64,000 nucleotides of DNA from Methylogaea oryzae (GTDB taxonomy: Bacteria > Pseudomonadota > Gammaproteobacteria > Methylococcales > Methylococcaceae): positions 3,776,001 through 3,840,000 of the forward strand of contig NZ_AP019782.1 in NCBI RefSeq assembly GCF_019669985.1, given 5' to 3'. The notes below the pieces were generated by a model. That model made no database searches and was not told the DNA's origin. It was given only the letters and a program-made list of their open reading frames with translations. This document shows positions 48,071-56,227 of the stretch, in pieces (the stretch's first letter is position 1; every line of letters begins with the position of its first letter). Made by a program: the position numbers and the translations under genes.

Positions 48071-48670
48071 ATGACTCGCTACTTACTCCCGCTCCTGATC
48101 GCCGCCTGCCTCGCCGGCTGCGGCTTCCATCTGCGCGGCGACGAAAACTCGCCGTTGCGGTCGACCAAAGTGGCCATCCTCGGCGTGTCGACCAGCGACC
48201 CGTTATGGAACGCGCTGACCACCGCGTTCGGCCGCGCCGGCGCCACGGTGCAGACCAGCGCCACGAGCGACTCCGTGGTGATACAACTCGCCATCGCGCA
48301 AACCATTCGCCCCATCAGCCTCAACCGCAGCGGTATCGCCAGGGAATTCGACCTGGGTTACAACGTGACCTACGAGATAAAGAACGCCAAAGGCGAGATC
48401 CTCGACCCGTCTCAAAAACTCAAGATCAGCCGCGAGCAATACAACGACCAGTTCCTCATCATGGGCAGGACCGAAGAAGAAACCCAGATGCGCCTGGAAA
48501 TGCAGGAAGAAGCGGCCGATACCCTGGTGCGCCGTCTGGCGTTCTTGTTGCGCAGGCACCCGCCCGCCGAAGCGGAACCGGCGGCGGCGACCCCGGCCGC
48601 CGCGCCCGCCGCTCCGGCGGAATCCCGCATCAAGGCCGATGCCGACGCCAAAGCCAAAAACGCCGACTAG
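48071..48670 (+). CDS. lptE: LPS-assembly lipoprotein LptE
   Basis: 199 aa. Lipobox LAGC (ACLAGCGFHLRGD), the standard LptE beginning, and an alpha/beta sandwich with FDLGYNVTYEIKNAKGEI and a C-terminal Ala/Pro-rich tail not present in E. coli LptE. It plugs the LptD barrel in the outer membrane. Starts 6 bp after leuS. Confidence 0.93.
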   Translation: MTRYLLPLLIAACLAGCGFHLRGDENSPLRSTKVAILGVSTSDPLWNALTTAFGRAGATVQTSATSDSVVIQLAIAQTIRPISLNRSGIAREFDLGYNVTYEIKNAKGEILDPSQKLKISREQYNDQFLIMGRTEEETQMRLEMQEEAADTLVRRLAFLLRRHPPAEAEPAAATPAAAPAAPAESRIKADADAKAKNAD

Positions 48671-48676
48671 CGCCCC

Positions 48677-49693
48677 ATGCGCTTGAAGCCGGAACAACTG
48701 GACGGCGCCCTGCGCAAAGGCCTGCTGCCGGCCTACGTCATCAGCGGCGACGAACCGCTGCAAGTCCAGGAAGCCGCCGACGCCGTGCGCGCCGCCGCCC
48801 GCCAGGCCGGCTACACCGGCCGGGAGGTGTTCTTCGCCGACAGCGGCTTCGACTGGAACCGCTTGCTGGAAGCCACGGACTCCTCCCCCCTGTTCGGCGA
48901 CCGCAACGTGCTCGACCTGCGCCTGAACGGCGCGCCCGACAAACAAGGCGCGGCGGCGCTGGCCCGTTACGCAGCGCGGGCCGGCGCCGACAACCTGCTG
49001 CTGATCAGCCTGCCCCGCCTCAAACCGGCCGAACAAAAAGCCGCCTGGTTCGCCGATTTGGACAAAATCGGCGCGGTGGTGCAGGTTTGGCCGCTGGAAG
49101 GCCCGCAACTGCTGGACTGGCTCGAACGGCGCCTGCAAAAACGCGGCCTGGCCGCCGACCGCGCCGGCGTGCAACTGCTGGCGTCCCTGGTGGAAGGCAA
49201 CCTGCTGGCCGCCGCGCAAGAGGTGGAAAAGCTCCACGCCCTGCACGGCTCAAGCCGCTTGAGCAGCGACGACATCCTGGAAGCGGTGGCCGACCGCGCC
49301 CGCTACGACATCTTCGGCTTCACCGACGCCGTGCTGGCCGGCCAGCCGGCGCGCATCGTCCGCATGCTGGCCGGCCTGCAAGCCGAAGGCGAAGCCGCCC
49401 CGGTGATCCTGTGGGCCCTGGCCCGCGACATCCGCCTGCTGCTGGCCCTGCACGGCGCCGGCCCGGAAGGCTTCGAAGCCCAGTTGCGCCGCCACAAATC
49501 CCCCGACAAACGCAAACCCCTGCTGCAGCGCGCCCTGCGCCGGCTGCCCGCCGACCACCTGCACGACCTGCTGCGACTGGCCGCCCGCACCGACCGCGCC
49601 ATCAAAGGCATGGAACCGGACGATCCCTGGGACGGCCTGCTCCACCTGGCCCTAGGCCTGGCCGGCAACGCCGTCGTACCGACCGGGCTTTAA
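48677..49693 (+). CDS. holA: DNA polymerase III delta subunit HolA
   Basis: 338 aa. Delta-subunit features: LLPAYVISGDEPLQVQEAADAVRAAAR, AEQKAAWFADLDKIGAVVQVWPLEGPQLLDWLERR, DILEAVADRARYDIFGFTDAVLAG, ARDIRLLLAL. It belongs to the clamp-loader complex. Third gene of leuS-lptE-holA; the next expected gene, nadD, is displaced by a cassette island and proA. Confidence 0.95.
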   Translation: MRLKPEQLDGALRKGLLPAYVISGDEPLQVQEAADAVRAAARQAGYTGREVFFADSGFDWNRLLEATDSSPLFGDRNVLDLRLNGAPDKQGAAALARYAARAGADNLLLISLPRLKPAEQKAAWFADLDKIGAVVQVWPLEGPQLLDWLERRLQKRGLAADRAGVQLLASLVEGNLLAAAQEVEKLHALHGSSRLSSDDILEAVADRARYDIFGFTDAVLAGQPARIVRMLAGLQAEGEAAPVILWALARDIRLLLALHGAGPEGFEAQLRRHKSPDKRKPLLQRALRRLPADHLHDLLRLAARTDRAIKGMEPDDPWDGLLHLALGLAGNAVVPTGL

Positions 49694-50083
49694 CAACCTG
49701 CCGCGGTAGGGAGGTGTTAGCTTCCTCGCATACCCCGCCGTTTCGCGGCTTTCGTCGAGTTACGGCATTCGCCTAAACCCGCCCTTCCGAGCCCCCACCA
49801 CTGCAAGAAGGCCCGACATACCGACCTTGCGAGCAACAGGCATCAGGCCAATGTCGGCAAATGGCGTTTGTAAGCCTGGGCTTACAGACAAGATTTTGCC
49901 CGATAGGTACACTCCGCTTTGCACGAGCATACTAAACGGAATCCGTATAGCACCGATATGCCAGATTCCGTTTAGCATAAGAAATCCTATTATGTTTAAT
50001 CAACTGTTTGGCATCGCAATTGCGTTACTGACAACCCTTTACCATGCGACCAATCTAATCTGAACCCAGCTGGAAACTAGAAT
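49694..50083 (+). repeat. cassette-locus left mosaic, copy 2 (no firm gene)
   Basis: 390 bp after holA. Contains the same three blocks as 10696-10842: GTAAGCCTGGGCTTACAGAC (49870-49889), a 44-nt palindrome with perfect 12-bp arms CTAAACGGAATC/GATTCCGTTTAG (49932-49975), and GTTTAATCAACTGTTTGGC (49994-50012). In this copy 18 bp (49976-49993) separate the palindrome from the last block. A short frame beginning MFNQLFGIAIALL (49992-50063) is probably a by-product. Nothing else recognised. Confidence 0.7.
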
Positions 50084-50479
50084 ATGGACTCAACAATATC
50101 TGACTTGCTTACTCGTCTGGCCGACATTCAGAAGTATGCCTACGACCACCACATTACCAACTATTGGATATGGGCCGGATTGGTTATTCTAAGCCTTATA
50201 TTTGTTGCACTGGGTGCAGGTGCAGCTCTGTGGATGTCGGACTCCAAATTGTCAGGCACGTTTGCCATCGTCAATGGATTAATCATCGGGTTAAATAGTG
50301 GCCTTGGCTTCGGTAACTCAGCTCAGTTCTACCGGCAGCTTGCTGCGGACGCAAAGGTCGCAATCTATGATCTTGAGAGCAACAAGACGTCAAATCAGCT
50401 CAAGAATAGCCAAGAGGTTTACCGACAGTTGCAACAGAAACTAGCGAAAGACCTCCCTGTTGGAACCGGCCCGAAGTAG
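50084..50479 (+). CDS. hypothetical small membrane protein, integron-cassette ORF
   Basis: 131 aa. Two predicted spans at about 27-51 (NYWIWAGLVILSLIFVALGAGAALW) and 60-76 (TFAIVNGLIIGLNSGLGFG), then a coiled-coil-like tail (AKVAIYDLESNKTSNQLKNSQEVYRQLQQKLAKDL). No family assigned; the pattern (two spans and a charged helix) resembles small SLATT-like or effector-type membrane proteins, but this is speculative. Base composition is clearly lower in GC than neighbours. It ends 10 bp before the attC inverse core. Confidence 0.7.
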   Translation: MDSTISDLLTRLADIQKYAYDHHITNYWIWAGLVILSLIFVALGAGAALWMSDSKLSGTFAIVNGLIIGLNSGLGFGNSAQFYRQLAADAKVAIYDLESNKTSNQLKNSQEVYRQLQQKLAKDLPVGTGPK

Positions 50480-50489
50480 ACGCCGTGAT

Positions 50490-50577
50490 GCCCAACATGG
50501 CGCTCAAGCGGAGCGCGGGGACAAGGCTTTTGAATGGAAACGTCATCGCGCCGCGCCCGCTTAGCTTTACGTTAGGA
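50490..50577 (+). other. attC-type integron recombination site 2
   Basis: Outer cores GCCCAAC (50490-50496, RYYYAAC) and GTTAGGA (50571-50577, GTTRRRY apart from the last base). The arms GCTC-AAGCGG and CCGCTTAGC pair with a single unpaired C, the extrahelical base, and GCGCGG/CCGCGC pairs beyond. 88 nt long. It separates two AT-richer ORFs, exactly as in a cassette array. Confidence 0.8.
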
Positions 50578-50587
50578 CGTCCCGGCA

Positions 50588-51220
50588 ATGTCTAGTCCAC
50601 GATTCATAGCAACTCGCAGTGATGGCAGTGATGCCACTTCAGAGTTGCTATCTTTCTCTGAAGCAATTGGCCTCGAATCAGTTGTCTCGGGCAGATATAG
50701 TTTTTTGCTCTTGCTCGAACTATTTGCCGCCGCCAAATCTGGAATGCCCCATCCTGCAAAAGTCGTGAGCCAAATTCGGGTTTTGGAGGGCGTTGAGGCA
50801 GCTAGAGGATTAAAAGCAGCCACCCAATTTAAGCACCCACCACTTCAAGGGCTCTGGCATCAACACTACCTTGAAGATGGGTTAGCGAGCATGGCTCAAA
50901 ATATCCGCAAAGGCATTGACAAATTCGGTCTTCCGTGGGTTAATCAAAAGATTGCAGACGCAAAACTCTCCGGCGAGGAGAGGTATTTCACGGAAGCTGA
51001 TGTAACGCAAATTTCACATGATGCCACTGCGTCCAATTGGGAGCGTCTTATAAACAACGAGGCTCTCACTGGTGAATGGCTTATTTTCGCTAAGCATGAA
51101 GGAAAAAACTACTATCTCAGCCTCGGAAAGCACGACAGTGGTGATGAGCTACTTCGAGCCAGGATTGATACAATTTGCCTACACCAGTTTGCTTTTTTGA
51201 AAGACATCTTAATTGGATAA
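50588..51220 (+). CDS. hypothetical protein, integron-cassette ORF
   Basis: 210 aa; the ATG follows the attC core by 10 nt. No family recognised. It appears soluble and mixed alpha/beta, with an N-terminal FIATRSDGSDATSELLSFSEAIGLESVVSG region, a central LWHQHYLEDGLASMAQNIRKGIDKFGLPWVNQKI segment and a C-terminal HEGKNYYLSLGKHDSGDELLRARID block. Strongly lower GC and different codon usage from the flanking core genes point to recent acquisition. REP palindromes lie just beyond the stop. Confidence 0.72.
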   Translation: MSSPRFIATRSDGSDATSELLSFSEAIGLESVVSGRYSFLLLLELFAAAKSGMPHPAKVVSQIRVLEGVEAARGLKAATQFKHPPLQGLWHQHYLEDGLASMAQNIRKGIDKFGLPWVNQKIADAKLSGEERYFTEADVTQISHDATASNWERLINNEALTGEWLIFAKHEGKNYYLSLGKHDSGDELLRARIDTICLHQFAFLKDILIG

Positions 51221-51388
51221 TTGCAGCCATGTAGGGTACGCACCGCGTACCTTAATCGCCGTTGAAGGTACGCCATGCGTACCCTACGGCAGCGAGTGTT
51301 TCCGCCCAATGCTAAAAATTCGGGCTAAGGGCTCGGCGCAACAAAGCCGCGCCGGATATTAGGCTGCAATCCTCCGATCCTATTCCAC
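51221..51388. other. gap holding the REPIN and a possible decayed cassette end
   Basis: After the REPIN comes GCCCAAT...ATTAGGC (about 51304-51363) with an internal CGGCGC/GCGCCG-type hairpin. It looks like a decayed attC (core GTT changed to ATT), but the arms do not pair well, so it is not called as one. Confidence 0.35.
51231..51287. repeat. REPIN: two REP palindromes in inverted orientation (locus 2)
   Basis: GTAG-GGTACGC-ACC-GCGTACC (51231-51251), a 15-bp spacer, then GGTACGC-CAT-GCGTACC-CTAC (51267-51287). Both 7-bp stems are perfect and the GTAG/CTAC heads point outward, the layout of a REPIN. The same REP occurs twice in the other cassette island. Confidence 0.85.
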
Positions 51389-51826
51389 ATGAAACCATTT
51401 CCTCTTGTCGTTGGCGGCCTCGTCGCGGGACTACTGGTTGTCGCCGGGGAAGCGGTCTTGAACCTATGGATACTCGCCGACGATTGGGCCGAGCTATTCG
51501 CTCGATTAGCGCTTCCGCAACCTAGCCCCGCCGTTGCCGCGCAAGGCGTGCTCAAGCTATTCCTCCTCGGCATTTTTTCCGTATGGCTGGCGGGGATTTT
51601 CCGGCCTAAGTTTTCATACCCCACCCGCTCCGGCATCGCGTCCGGTCTTTGCGTATGGCTACTTGTGTGGGCTTGGGTGCAGTGGGGAATGCTGCTGGCC
51701 GGTTACGTCACCGCGGCCATCGCGGCGACCACGGTTGCCTGGGGATTCGTTGAATTGCCTCTGGCGGTATGGGCGGGCGCTTGGGTGCAGTGGCGACTCT
51801 CAACACCGTGGGCGGAAAGTCGCTAG
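51389..51826 (+). CDS. hypothetical membrane protein (about four spans)
   Basis: 145 aa. Hydrophobic segments at about 3-22 ([20 protein letters not shown]), 50-70, 83-107 ([25 protein letters not shown]) and 110-130. No family recognised; the size and span layout resemble small DUF-type inner membrane proteins. It starts 26 bp after an ATTAGGC sequence and could be a third cassette gene, but its GC content is closer to the core genes than that of the two ORFs before it. Confidence 0.65.
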   Translation: MKPFPLVVGGLVAGLLVVAGEAVLNLWILADDWAELFARLALPQPSPAVAAQGVLKLFLLGIFSVWLAGIFRPKFSYPTRSGIASGLCVWLLVWAWVQWGMLLAGYVTAAIAATTVAWGFVELPLAVWAGAWVQWRLSTPWAESR

Positions 51827-51932
51827 CCCGCGCCCTTTGCCATCCCCCGTCCGCTCTAGTAATCTGCCTCGCTTGCTACATTCGCTCGCCGCTTGCCGCG
51901 GCGCAGCCTTACTTCCATCGGACGAACATCCC

Positions 51933-53204
51933 ATGAGCCAAGCACCTACCGACATCGCCGCCTATATGCGCCAATTGGGCGAACGCGCCGTGGCCGCCGG
52001 CCGCGCCATGAGCCGCGCGGAAACCGCCAAGAAAAACGCCGCCCTCAACGCCATCGCCGCCGGATTGCTCGGCCAAAGCGAGGCCATCCGCGCCGCCAAC
52101 GCCAAGGATCTGGAAGCCGGCCGCGCCGCCGGCTTGGACGCCGCCATGCTGGACCGCCTGGAGCTGACGCCGGCGCGCATCCAGGCCATGGCCGACGGCG
52201 TGAAGGAAATCGTCGCCCTGCCGGACCCGGTGGGCGCCATCACCGATATGGCTTATCGCCCGTCCGGCATCCAGGTGGGCAAGATGCGCGTGCCGCTGGG
52301 CGTCATCGGCATCATTTACGAATCACGGCCCAATGTGACGGTGGACGCGGCGGCCCTGTGCCTGAAGTCGGGCAACGCCTGCATCCTGCGCGGTGGCTCG
52401 GAATCCATCCACAGCAACCAGGCCATCGCCGCCGTGGTGCGCGCCGGCCTGGAACAAGCCGGGTTGCCGGCCGACGCCGTGCTGGTGGTGGAAACCACCG
52501 ACCGCGCCGCCGTGGGCGAGCTGATCACCCTGGAAGGCTATGTGGACGTCATCATCCCGCGCGGCGGCAAGGGCCTGATCGAGCGCATCGCCAAGGACGC
52601 GCGCATCCCGGTCATCAAGCACCTGGACGGCAACTGCCACGTCTACGTCGACGACCACGCCGACATGGACAAGGCCATCGCCGTGGCGGTCAACGCCAAG
52701 TGCCACCGCTACGGCGTGTGCAACGCCATGGAGACCCTGCTGGTGCACCGCCGCATCGCGCCCATGCTGCTGCCGCAACTGGCGGAGAAGTACCGGGAAA
52801 AAGGCGTGGAGCTGCGCGGTTGCCCGCAGACTTGCGCCATCGTCGAGGGCTGCCTCGCCGCCGGCGAGGAAGACTGGGACACGGAATACCTGGCGCCCAT
52901 CCTGGCCGTGAAAGTGGTGCAGGATCTGGACGAGGCCATGGACCACATCCACCGCCACAGCTCGCGCCATACCGAGAGCATCGTCACCGAGGACTACAGC
53001 CGCGCCCGCCGCTTCCTGCGGGAAGTGGACTCCAGCTCGGTGATGGTCAACGCCTCCACCCGCTTCGCCGACGGCTTCGAATACGGCCTGGGCGCCGAAA
53101 TCGGCATCTCCACCGACAAGCTGCACGCGCGCGGCCCGGTGGGCCTGGAAGGGCTGACCACGCAGAAGTTCGTGGTGCTGGGGGATGGGCATATCCGCTC
53201 CTGA
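51933..53204 (+). CDS. proA: gamma-glutamyl phosphate reductase ProA
   Basis: 423 aa from the ATG at 51933 ([16 protein letters not shown]). Aldehyde-dehydrogenase fold: [28 protein letters not shown], catalytic Cys region [18 protein letters not shown], and [35 protein letters not shown]. Reduces glutamyl-5-phosphate in proline synthesis. It precedes nadD and rsfS, an arrangement also seen in other gammaproteobacteria. Confidence 0.96.
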   Translation: MSQAPTDIAAYMRQLGERAVAAGRAMSRAETAKKNAALNAIAAGLLGQSEAIRAANAKDLEAGRAAGLDAAMLDRLELTPARIQAMADGVKEIVALPDPVGAITDMAYRPSGIQVGKMRVPLGVIGIIYESRPNVTVDAAALCLKSGNACILRGGSESIHSNQAIAAVVRAGLEQAGLPADAVLVVETTDRAAVGELITLEGYVDVIIPRGGKGLIERIAKDARIPVIKHLDGNCHVYVDDHADMDKAIAVAVNAKCHRYGVCNAMETLLVHRRIAPMLLPQLAEKYREKGVELRGCPQTCAIVEGCLAAGEEDWDTEYLAPILAVKVVQDLDEAMDHIHRHSSRHTESIVTEDYSRARRFLREVDSSSVMVNASTRFADGFEYGLGAEIGISTDKLHARGPVGLEGLTTQKFVVLGDGHIRS

Positions 53205-53242
53205 GGCCATGCCTGTATACATTCATGTACGGCATGCAGCGC

Positions 53243-53279
53243 CCTTACCAATTGAAGCTGAAAACTTCGATTGGTAAGG
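53243..53279. promoter_or_regulatory. 15-bp hairpin between proA and nadD
   Basis: CCTTACCAATTGAAG (53243-53257) pairs with CTTCGATTGGTAAGG (53265-53279) with one T-G wobble and a 7-nt loop. No U tract; it lies 35 nt before nadD and may be a processing or stability element, or part of a repeat. Confidence 0.55.
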
Positions 53280-53313
53280 CCGTATTGCAATGCGGCTTCG
53301 GTGAGGCCCCGCA

Positions 53314-53940
53314 ATGATCGGCCTGCTCGGCGGCACGTTCGACCCCATCCACTACGGCCATTTGCGCATCGCCCTGGAGGCGAAGGAAGCGCTGGGGTTG
53401 GACGAAGTGCGCTTCATTCCCTGCCGCCAGCCGCCGCACCGGGACACGCCGGGGGCCAGCCCGCAGCAGCGCCTGGAATTGCTGCGCCTGGCCGTGGCGG
53501 ACATGCCGGGCTTCGCCGTGGACACCCGCGAGTTGGAGCGGGACGGGCCGTCCTACATGGTGGACACCCTGGCGTCCCTGCGCGGCGAGCTGGGCGATGC
53601 GCCGCTGTGCTTGATCCTGGGGCAGGACGCTTTCCTCGGCTTGCCGCGCTGGCACCGCTGGCGGGAGCTGACGGATTTCGCCCATCTGGCGGTGGTGCGG
53701 CGTCCCGGGCCGTCCGCCCCGTTGGCCGGCGACCTGGCGTTGTTGGCGGAAGCCCACCGCCGCGAAGCCGGCCGACTGCGCGCCGCCCCGGCCGGCGGCA
53801 TCTGCTTCCTGGAAACGCCCCTGCTGGACATTTCCGCCACCCGCATCCGCGAACTGCTGCGATCCGGCCGCGATCCGCGCTATTTGCTGCCGGACGCGGT
53901 GTTAAAATCCCTGCGCCGCAGCGGCCTGTATTCAACCTGA
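53314..53940 (+). CDS. nadD: nicotinate-nucleotide adenylyltransferase NadD
   Basis: 208 aa. Nucleotidyltransferase motif GLLGGTFDPIHYGHLRIA with the (H/T)xGH site, VRFIPCRQPPHR, LILGQDAFLGLPRWHRW, and the C-terminal ISATRIRELLRSGRDPRYLLPDAV (ISSTxIR signature). Makes NaAD in NAD synthesis. 22 bp before rsfS. Confidence 0.95.
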   Translation: MIGLLGGTFDPIHYGHLRIALEAKEALGLDEVRFIPCRQPPHRDTPGASPQQRLELLRLAVADMPGFAVDTRELERDGPSYMVDTLASLRGELGDAPLCLILGQDAFLGLPRWHRWRELTDFAHLAVVRRPGPSAPLAGDLALLAEAHRREAGRLRAAPAGGICFLETPLLDISATRIRELLRSGRDPRYLLPDAVLKSLRRSGLYST

Positions 53941-53962
53941 AGCCCCATCCCTGGAGAAATCC

Positions 53963-54373
53963 TTGCAAGACCTGATCGAAAACCTGCAACACCATCGCGC
54001 CCAGCAAGGCGCCGTCCGCCAGCCGGCCCTGCCGGTGGAGGAAGTGCTCAAGCTGGTGCTGGCCACCCTGGACGACGGCAAAGCGCAGAACGTCACCGTA
54101 CTGGACGTGCGCGGCAAAACCGGCATCACCGACTACATGGTCATCGCCACCGGCACCTCGGAGCGCCACGTCAAATCCCTCGCCGACCACGTCGAGGAAA
54201 AAGCCAAGCATCAGGGCGTGCCGCCCATCGGCTCGGAAGGCCAGGACGCCTCGGAATGGGTGCTGGTGGACCTGGGCGACGTGATCGTCCACATCATGAA
54301 GCAGCAGGCCCGCGAGCTGTACCAGCTGGAAAAGCTGTGGGGCACCGACTACGATGCGGCGACGACCGGCTAG
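53963..54373 (+). CDS. rsfS: ribosome silencing factor RsfS
   Basis: 136 aa with a TTG start preceded by GGAG. Core motif VLDVRGKTGITDYMVIATGTSERHVKSLADHVEEKA and EGQDASEWVLVDLGDVIVHIMKQQARELYQLEKLWG. A few tens of residues longer at the N-terminus than E. coli RsfS (105 aa); an internal start is possible. It binds uL14 and blocks subunit joining in starvation. Confidence 0.93.
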   Translation: MQDLIENLQHHRAQQGAVRQPALPVEEVLKLVLATLDDGKAQNVTVLDVRGKTGITDYMVIATGTSERHVKSLADHVEEKAKHQGVPPIGSEGQDASEWVLVDLGDVIVHIMKQQARELYQLEKLWGTDYDAATTG

Positions 54374-55190
54374 GCTGATCCGCTGGGCCTTGCTGGCGGC
54401 GCTCGCCGCGCCGGCCTGGGCCGACGTCTACCGTTGGAAGGACCAAGCCGGCCACATCCACTACGGCGACCGGCCGGCGGCCGGCGCCGAGCGCGTCGCC
54501 GGCATCGACGGCGGCGGCCCGGTCTACAACCTGGTGCGCAGCGTGCACGACGGCGATACCGTCACTCTGGAGAGCGGCGCCAAAGTGCGCCTGTTAGGCA
54601 TCAACACCCCGGAAATCGACAGCGCCACGTCTAGCGCCGAAGCCGGCGGCGACGCCGCCAAGCGCTGGCTGGAATCCCGCATCGAAGGGCGCAAAGTCCG
54701 CCTGGAAGGCGACGCCGAAGCCAAGGACCACTACGGCCGCCTGCTGGCCCATTTGTTCAGCGAGGACGGCGAGCACCTCAACCTGGCGCTGGTGAAAGCG
54801 GGCCTTGCCGTCGTCAGTATCTTTCCGCCCAACCTGAAATACGCCGACGAACTGGCCGAAGCGCAGCGCCAGGCGCGGCGGGAACGTCTGGGCGTCTGGG
54901 GCGACGCCGCCTACGCCGTCCGCCCCATCGCCGAGCTGCCGCAACAACGCCGCCGCGGCTGGCAACGCTGGAGCGGCCGCCCCACCGCCTTGGACTACAG
55001 CCGCGATTACGCCCGCTTGATCTTCAGCGACCAAGTGGACGTGACGGTCCCCAAGGAAAACCTCGGCCTGTTTCCGCCGCTGAAGGACCTGGTGGGGAAG
55101 ACGTTGGAAATACGGGGCTGGACGGCCAAGCGCAAGGAGCGCTACACGGTTTTGCTGCGCCATCCCAGCGGCATGGACCTACTGGACTGA
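54354..55190 (+). CDS. secreted thermonuclease-type nuclease with DUF4124 domain
   Basis: 278 aa. A signal peptide (about 1-23, ALLAALAAPAWA-DVY), a DUF4124 domain (VYRWKDQAGHIHYGDRPA) and a staphylococcal-nuclease domain (about 57-185: VRSVHDGDTVTLESGAKVRLLGINTPEID, DHYGRLLAHLF, RQARRERLGVWG). The catalytic Arg and Asp positions are present. Overlaps rsfS by 20 nt. A C-terminal OB-like extension (YARLIFSDQVDVTVP...) follows. Likely periplasmic or extracellular DNA/RNA degradation. Confidence 0.85.
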   Translation: MRRRPARLIRWALLAALAAPAWADVYRWKDQAGHIHYGDRPAAGAERVAGIDGGGPVYNLVRSVHDGDTVTLESGAKVRLLGINTPEIDSATSSAEAGGDAAKRWLESRIEGRKVRLEGDAEAKDHYGRLLAHLFSEDGEHLNLALVKAGLAVVSIFPPNLKYADELAEAQRQARRERLGVWGDAAYAVRPIAELPQQRRRGWQRWSGRPTALDYSRDYARLIFSDQVDVTVPKENLGLFPPLKDLVGKTLEIRGWTAKRKERYTVLLRHPSGMDLLD

Positions 55191-55451
55191 ATCGCCGCCG
55201 ACCGATAAGCCACTACCACCCCACCCTGTCAAATCACATTTTGTGATTGGTTATCTGCGTAGCCGGCGCTTTATTTTATCTGTATGTAAAAGGCCGCGGA
55301 AACGCCTATCGCGCACGGAATAAGGGCGGCGGCCACACCTGCGGCACCAGGAACGCGCGGCCTCGCCCGGTTGCCACGATTTGACGAAGACGGAGCGCAT
55401 GGAAACGCCCGTTCCATCCGCAACGGATCGTTCTTGCCAGCCACCGCAACC
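55191..55451. other. gap before the Tsx-like gene
   Basis: 261 bp. Contains AAATCACATTTTGTGATT (55222-55239), a palindrome reminiscent of Crp/Fnr-family sites (TGTGA-like halves), but no -10/-35 was identified. No gene seen. Confidence 0.4.
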
Positions 55452-56225
55452 ATGCCCCACGCCATCCGCCGCATCACCTTGTCGCTCGCCTTGCTGCTGC
55501 TGTGGGGCAACGACGCCGGCGCTTTCGACTGGTCGTCCACGGAGCTGCAGTATTTGCACGGTTCCGGCTACCGGTTTCCCGGCAACGGCCGGGACGTGGA
55601 CCGTTCCATTTTCACCGTCTCCCACGCCGACGGTTACGCCCTGGGACGCAACTTCTTCTTCCTCGACACGCTCATCACCGAAAGCGGGGAGGCCAGCCAG
55701 ATCAACCTGTACGGCGAAGCCTACACCTACCTGAGCCTGTCCAAGCTCAGCGGCGCCGACCTGAATTACGGCATCCTCAAAGACCTGGACATCGCCGCCG
55801 GCGTCAACCTGGGCGAGAACACCAACAGCACCAAATCCGGCCCCCGGGTGATCCTTTACGGGGCCGCGGTGGAACTCAACCTGCCCGGCTTCAGCCTGTT
55901 CACCGTGGACATCCTGCGCCACGACCAACTGGAACCGGTGTTCGCGGGCTCTTCCTGGCAGTTCACGCCGGTGTGGAAATTCCCGTTCACCGCGTTCGGC
56001 GCCAAGTGGACCTTGGAGGGCTTCACCGACTTCATCACCGGCAAGAACAAAGGCTATGTCCGCCAAGTGCTGTCGCAACCGCAGTTGCGCCTGGACGTGG
56101 GCGACCAATGGGGCCATCCGGACAAGCTCTACGTGGGCATCGAATACCAGTATTGGCACAACAAATACGGCATCAAAGGCCTGAGCGAATCCCTGCCGCA
56201 AGCATTGATCGTATGGAAGTTCTAA
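55452..56225 (+). CDS. Tsx/OmpK-like outer membrane channel
   Basis: 257 aa from the ATG at 55452 (MPHAIRRITLSLALLLLWG). Signal peptide at about 1-24, then a 12-stranded barrel pattern: WSSTELQYLHGSGYRFPG, RSIFTVSHADGYALGRNFFFLDTL, VILYGAAVELNLPGFSLFTVDIL, and the terminal aromatic (ALIVWKF). Resembles the nucleoside-specific Tsx/OmpK channel family; the ligand here is unknown. Two bp before the periplasmic binding protein. Confidence 0.85.
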   Translation: MPHAIRRITLSLALLLLWGNDAGAFDWSSTELQYLHGSGYRFPGNGRDVDRSIFTVSHADGYALGRNFFFLDTLITESGEASQINLYGEAYTYLSLSKLSGADLNYGILKDLDIAAGVNLGENTNSTKSGPRVILYGAAVELNLPGFSLFTVDILRHDQLEPVFAGSSWQFTPVWKFPFTAFGAKWTLEGFTDFITGKNKGYVRQVLSQPQLRLDVGDQWGHPDKLYVGIEYQYWHNKYGIKGLSESLPQALIVWKF

Positions 56226-56227
56226 CC

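Noticed and set aside
49692-49718. Possible short attC right after holA (AACAACCT...AGGTGTT)
   Set aside because: Only about 27 nt, too short for an attC; more likely a stem-loop at the end of holA.
49992-50063. Short frame MFNQLFGIAIALL in the second mosaic
   Set aside because: Its beginning is encoded by the shared repeat block; 23 residues without other support.
51304-51363. Third attC after the 50588-51220 ORF
   Set aside because: Core triplets are degenerate (AAT and ATT) and the arms do not pair beyond an internal hairpin.
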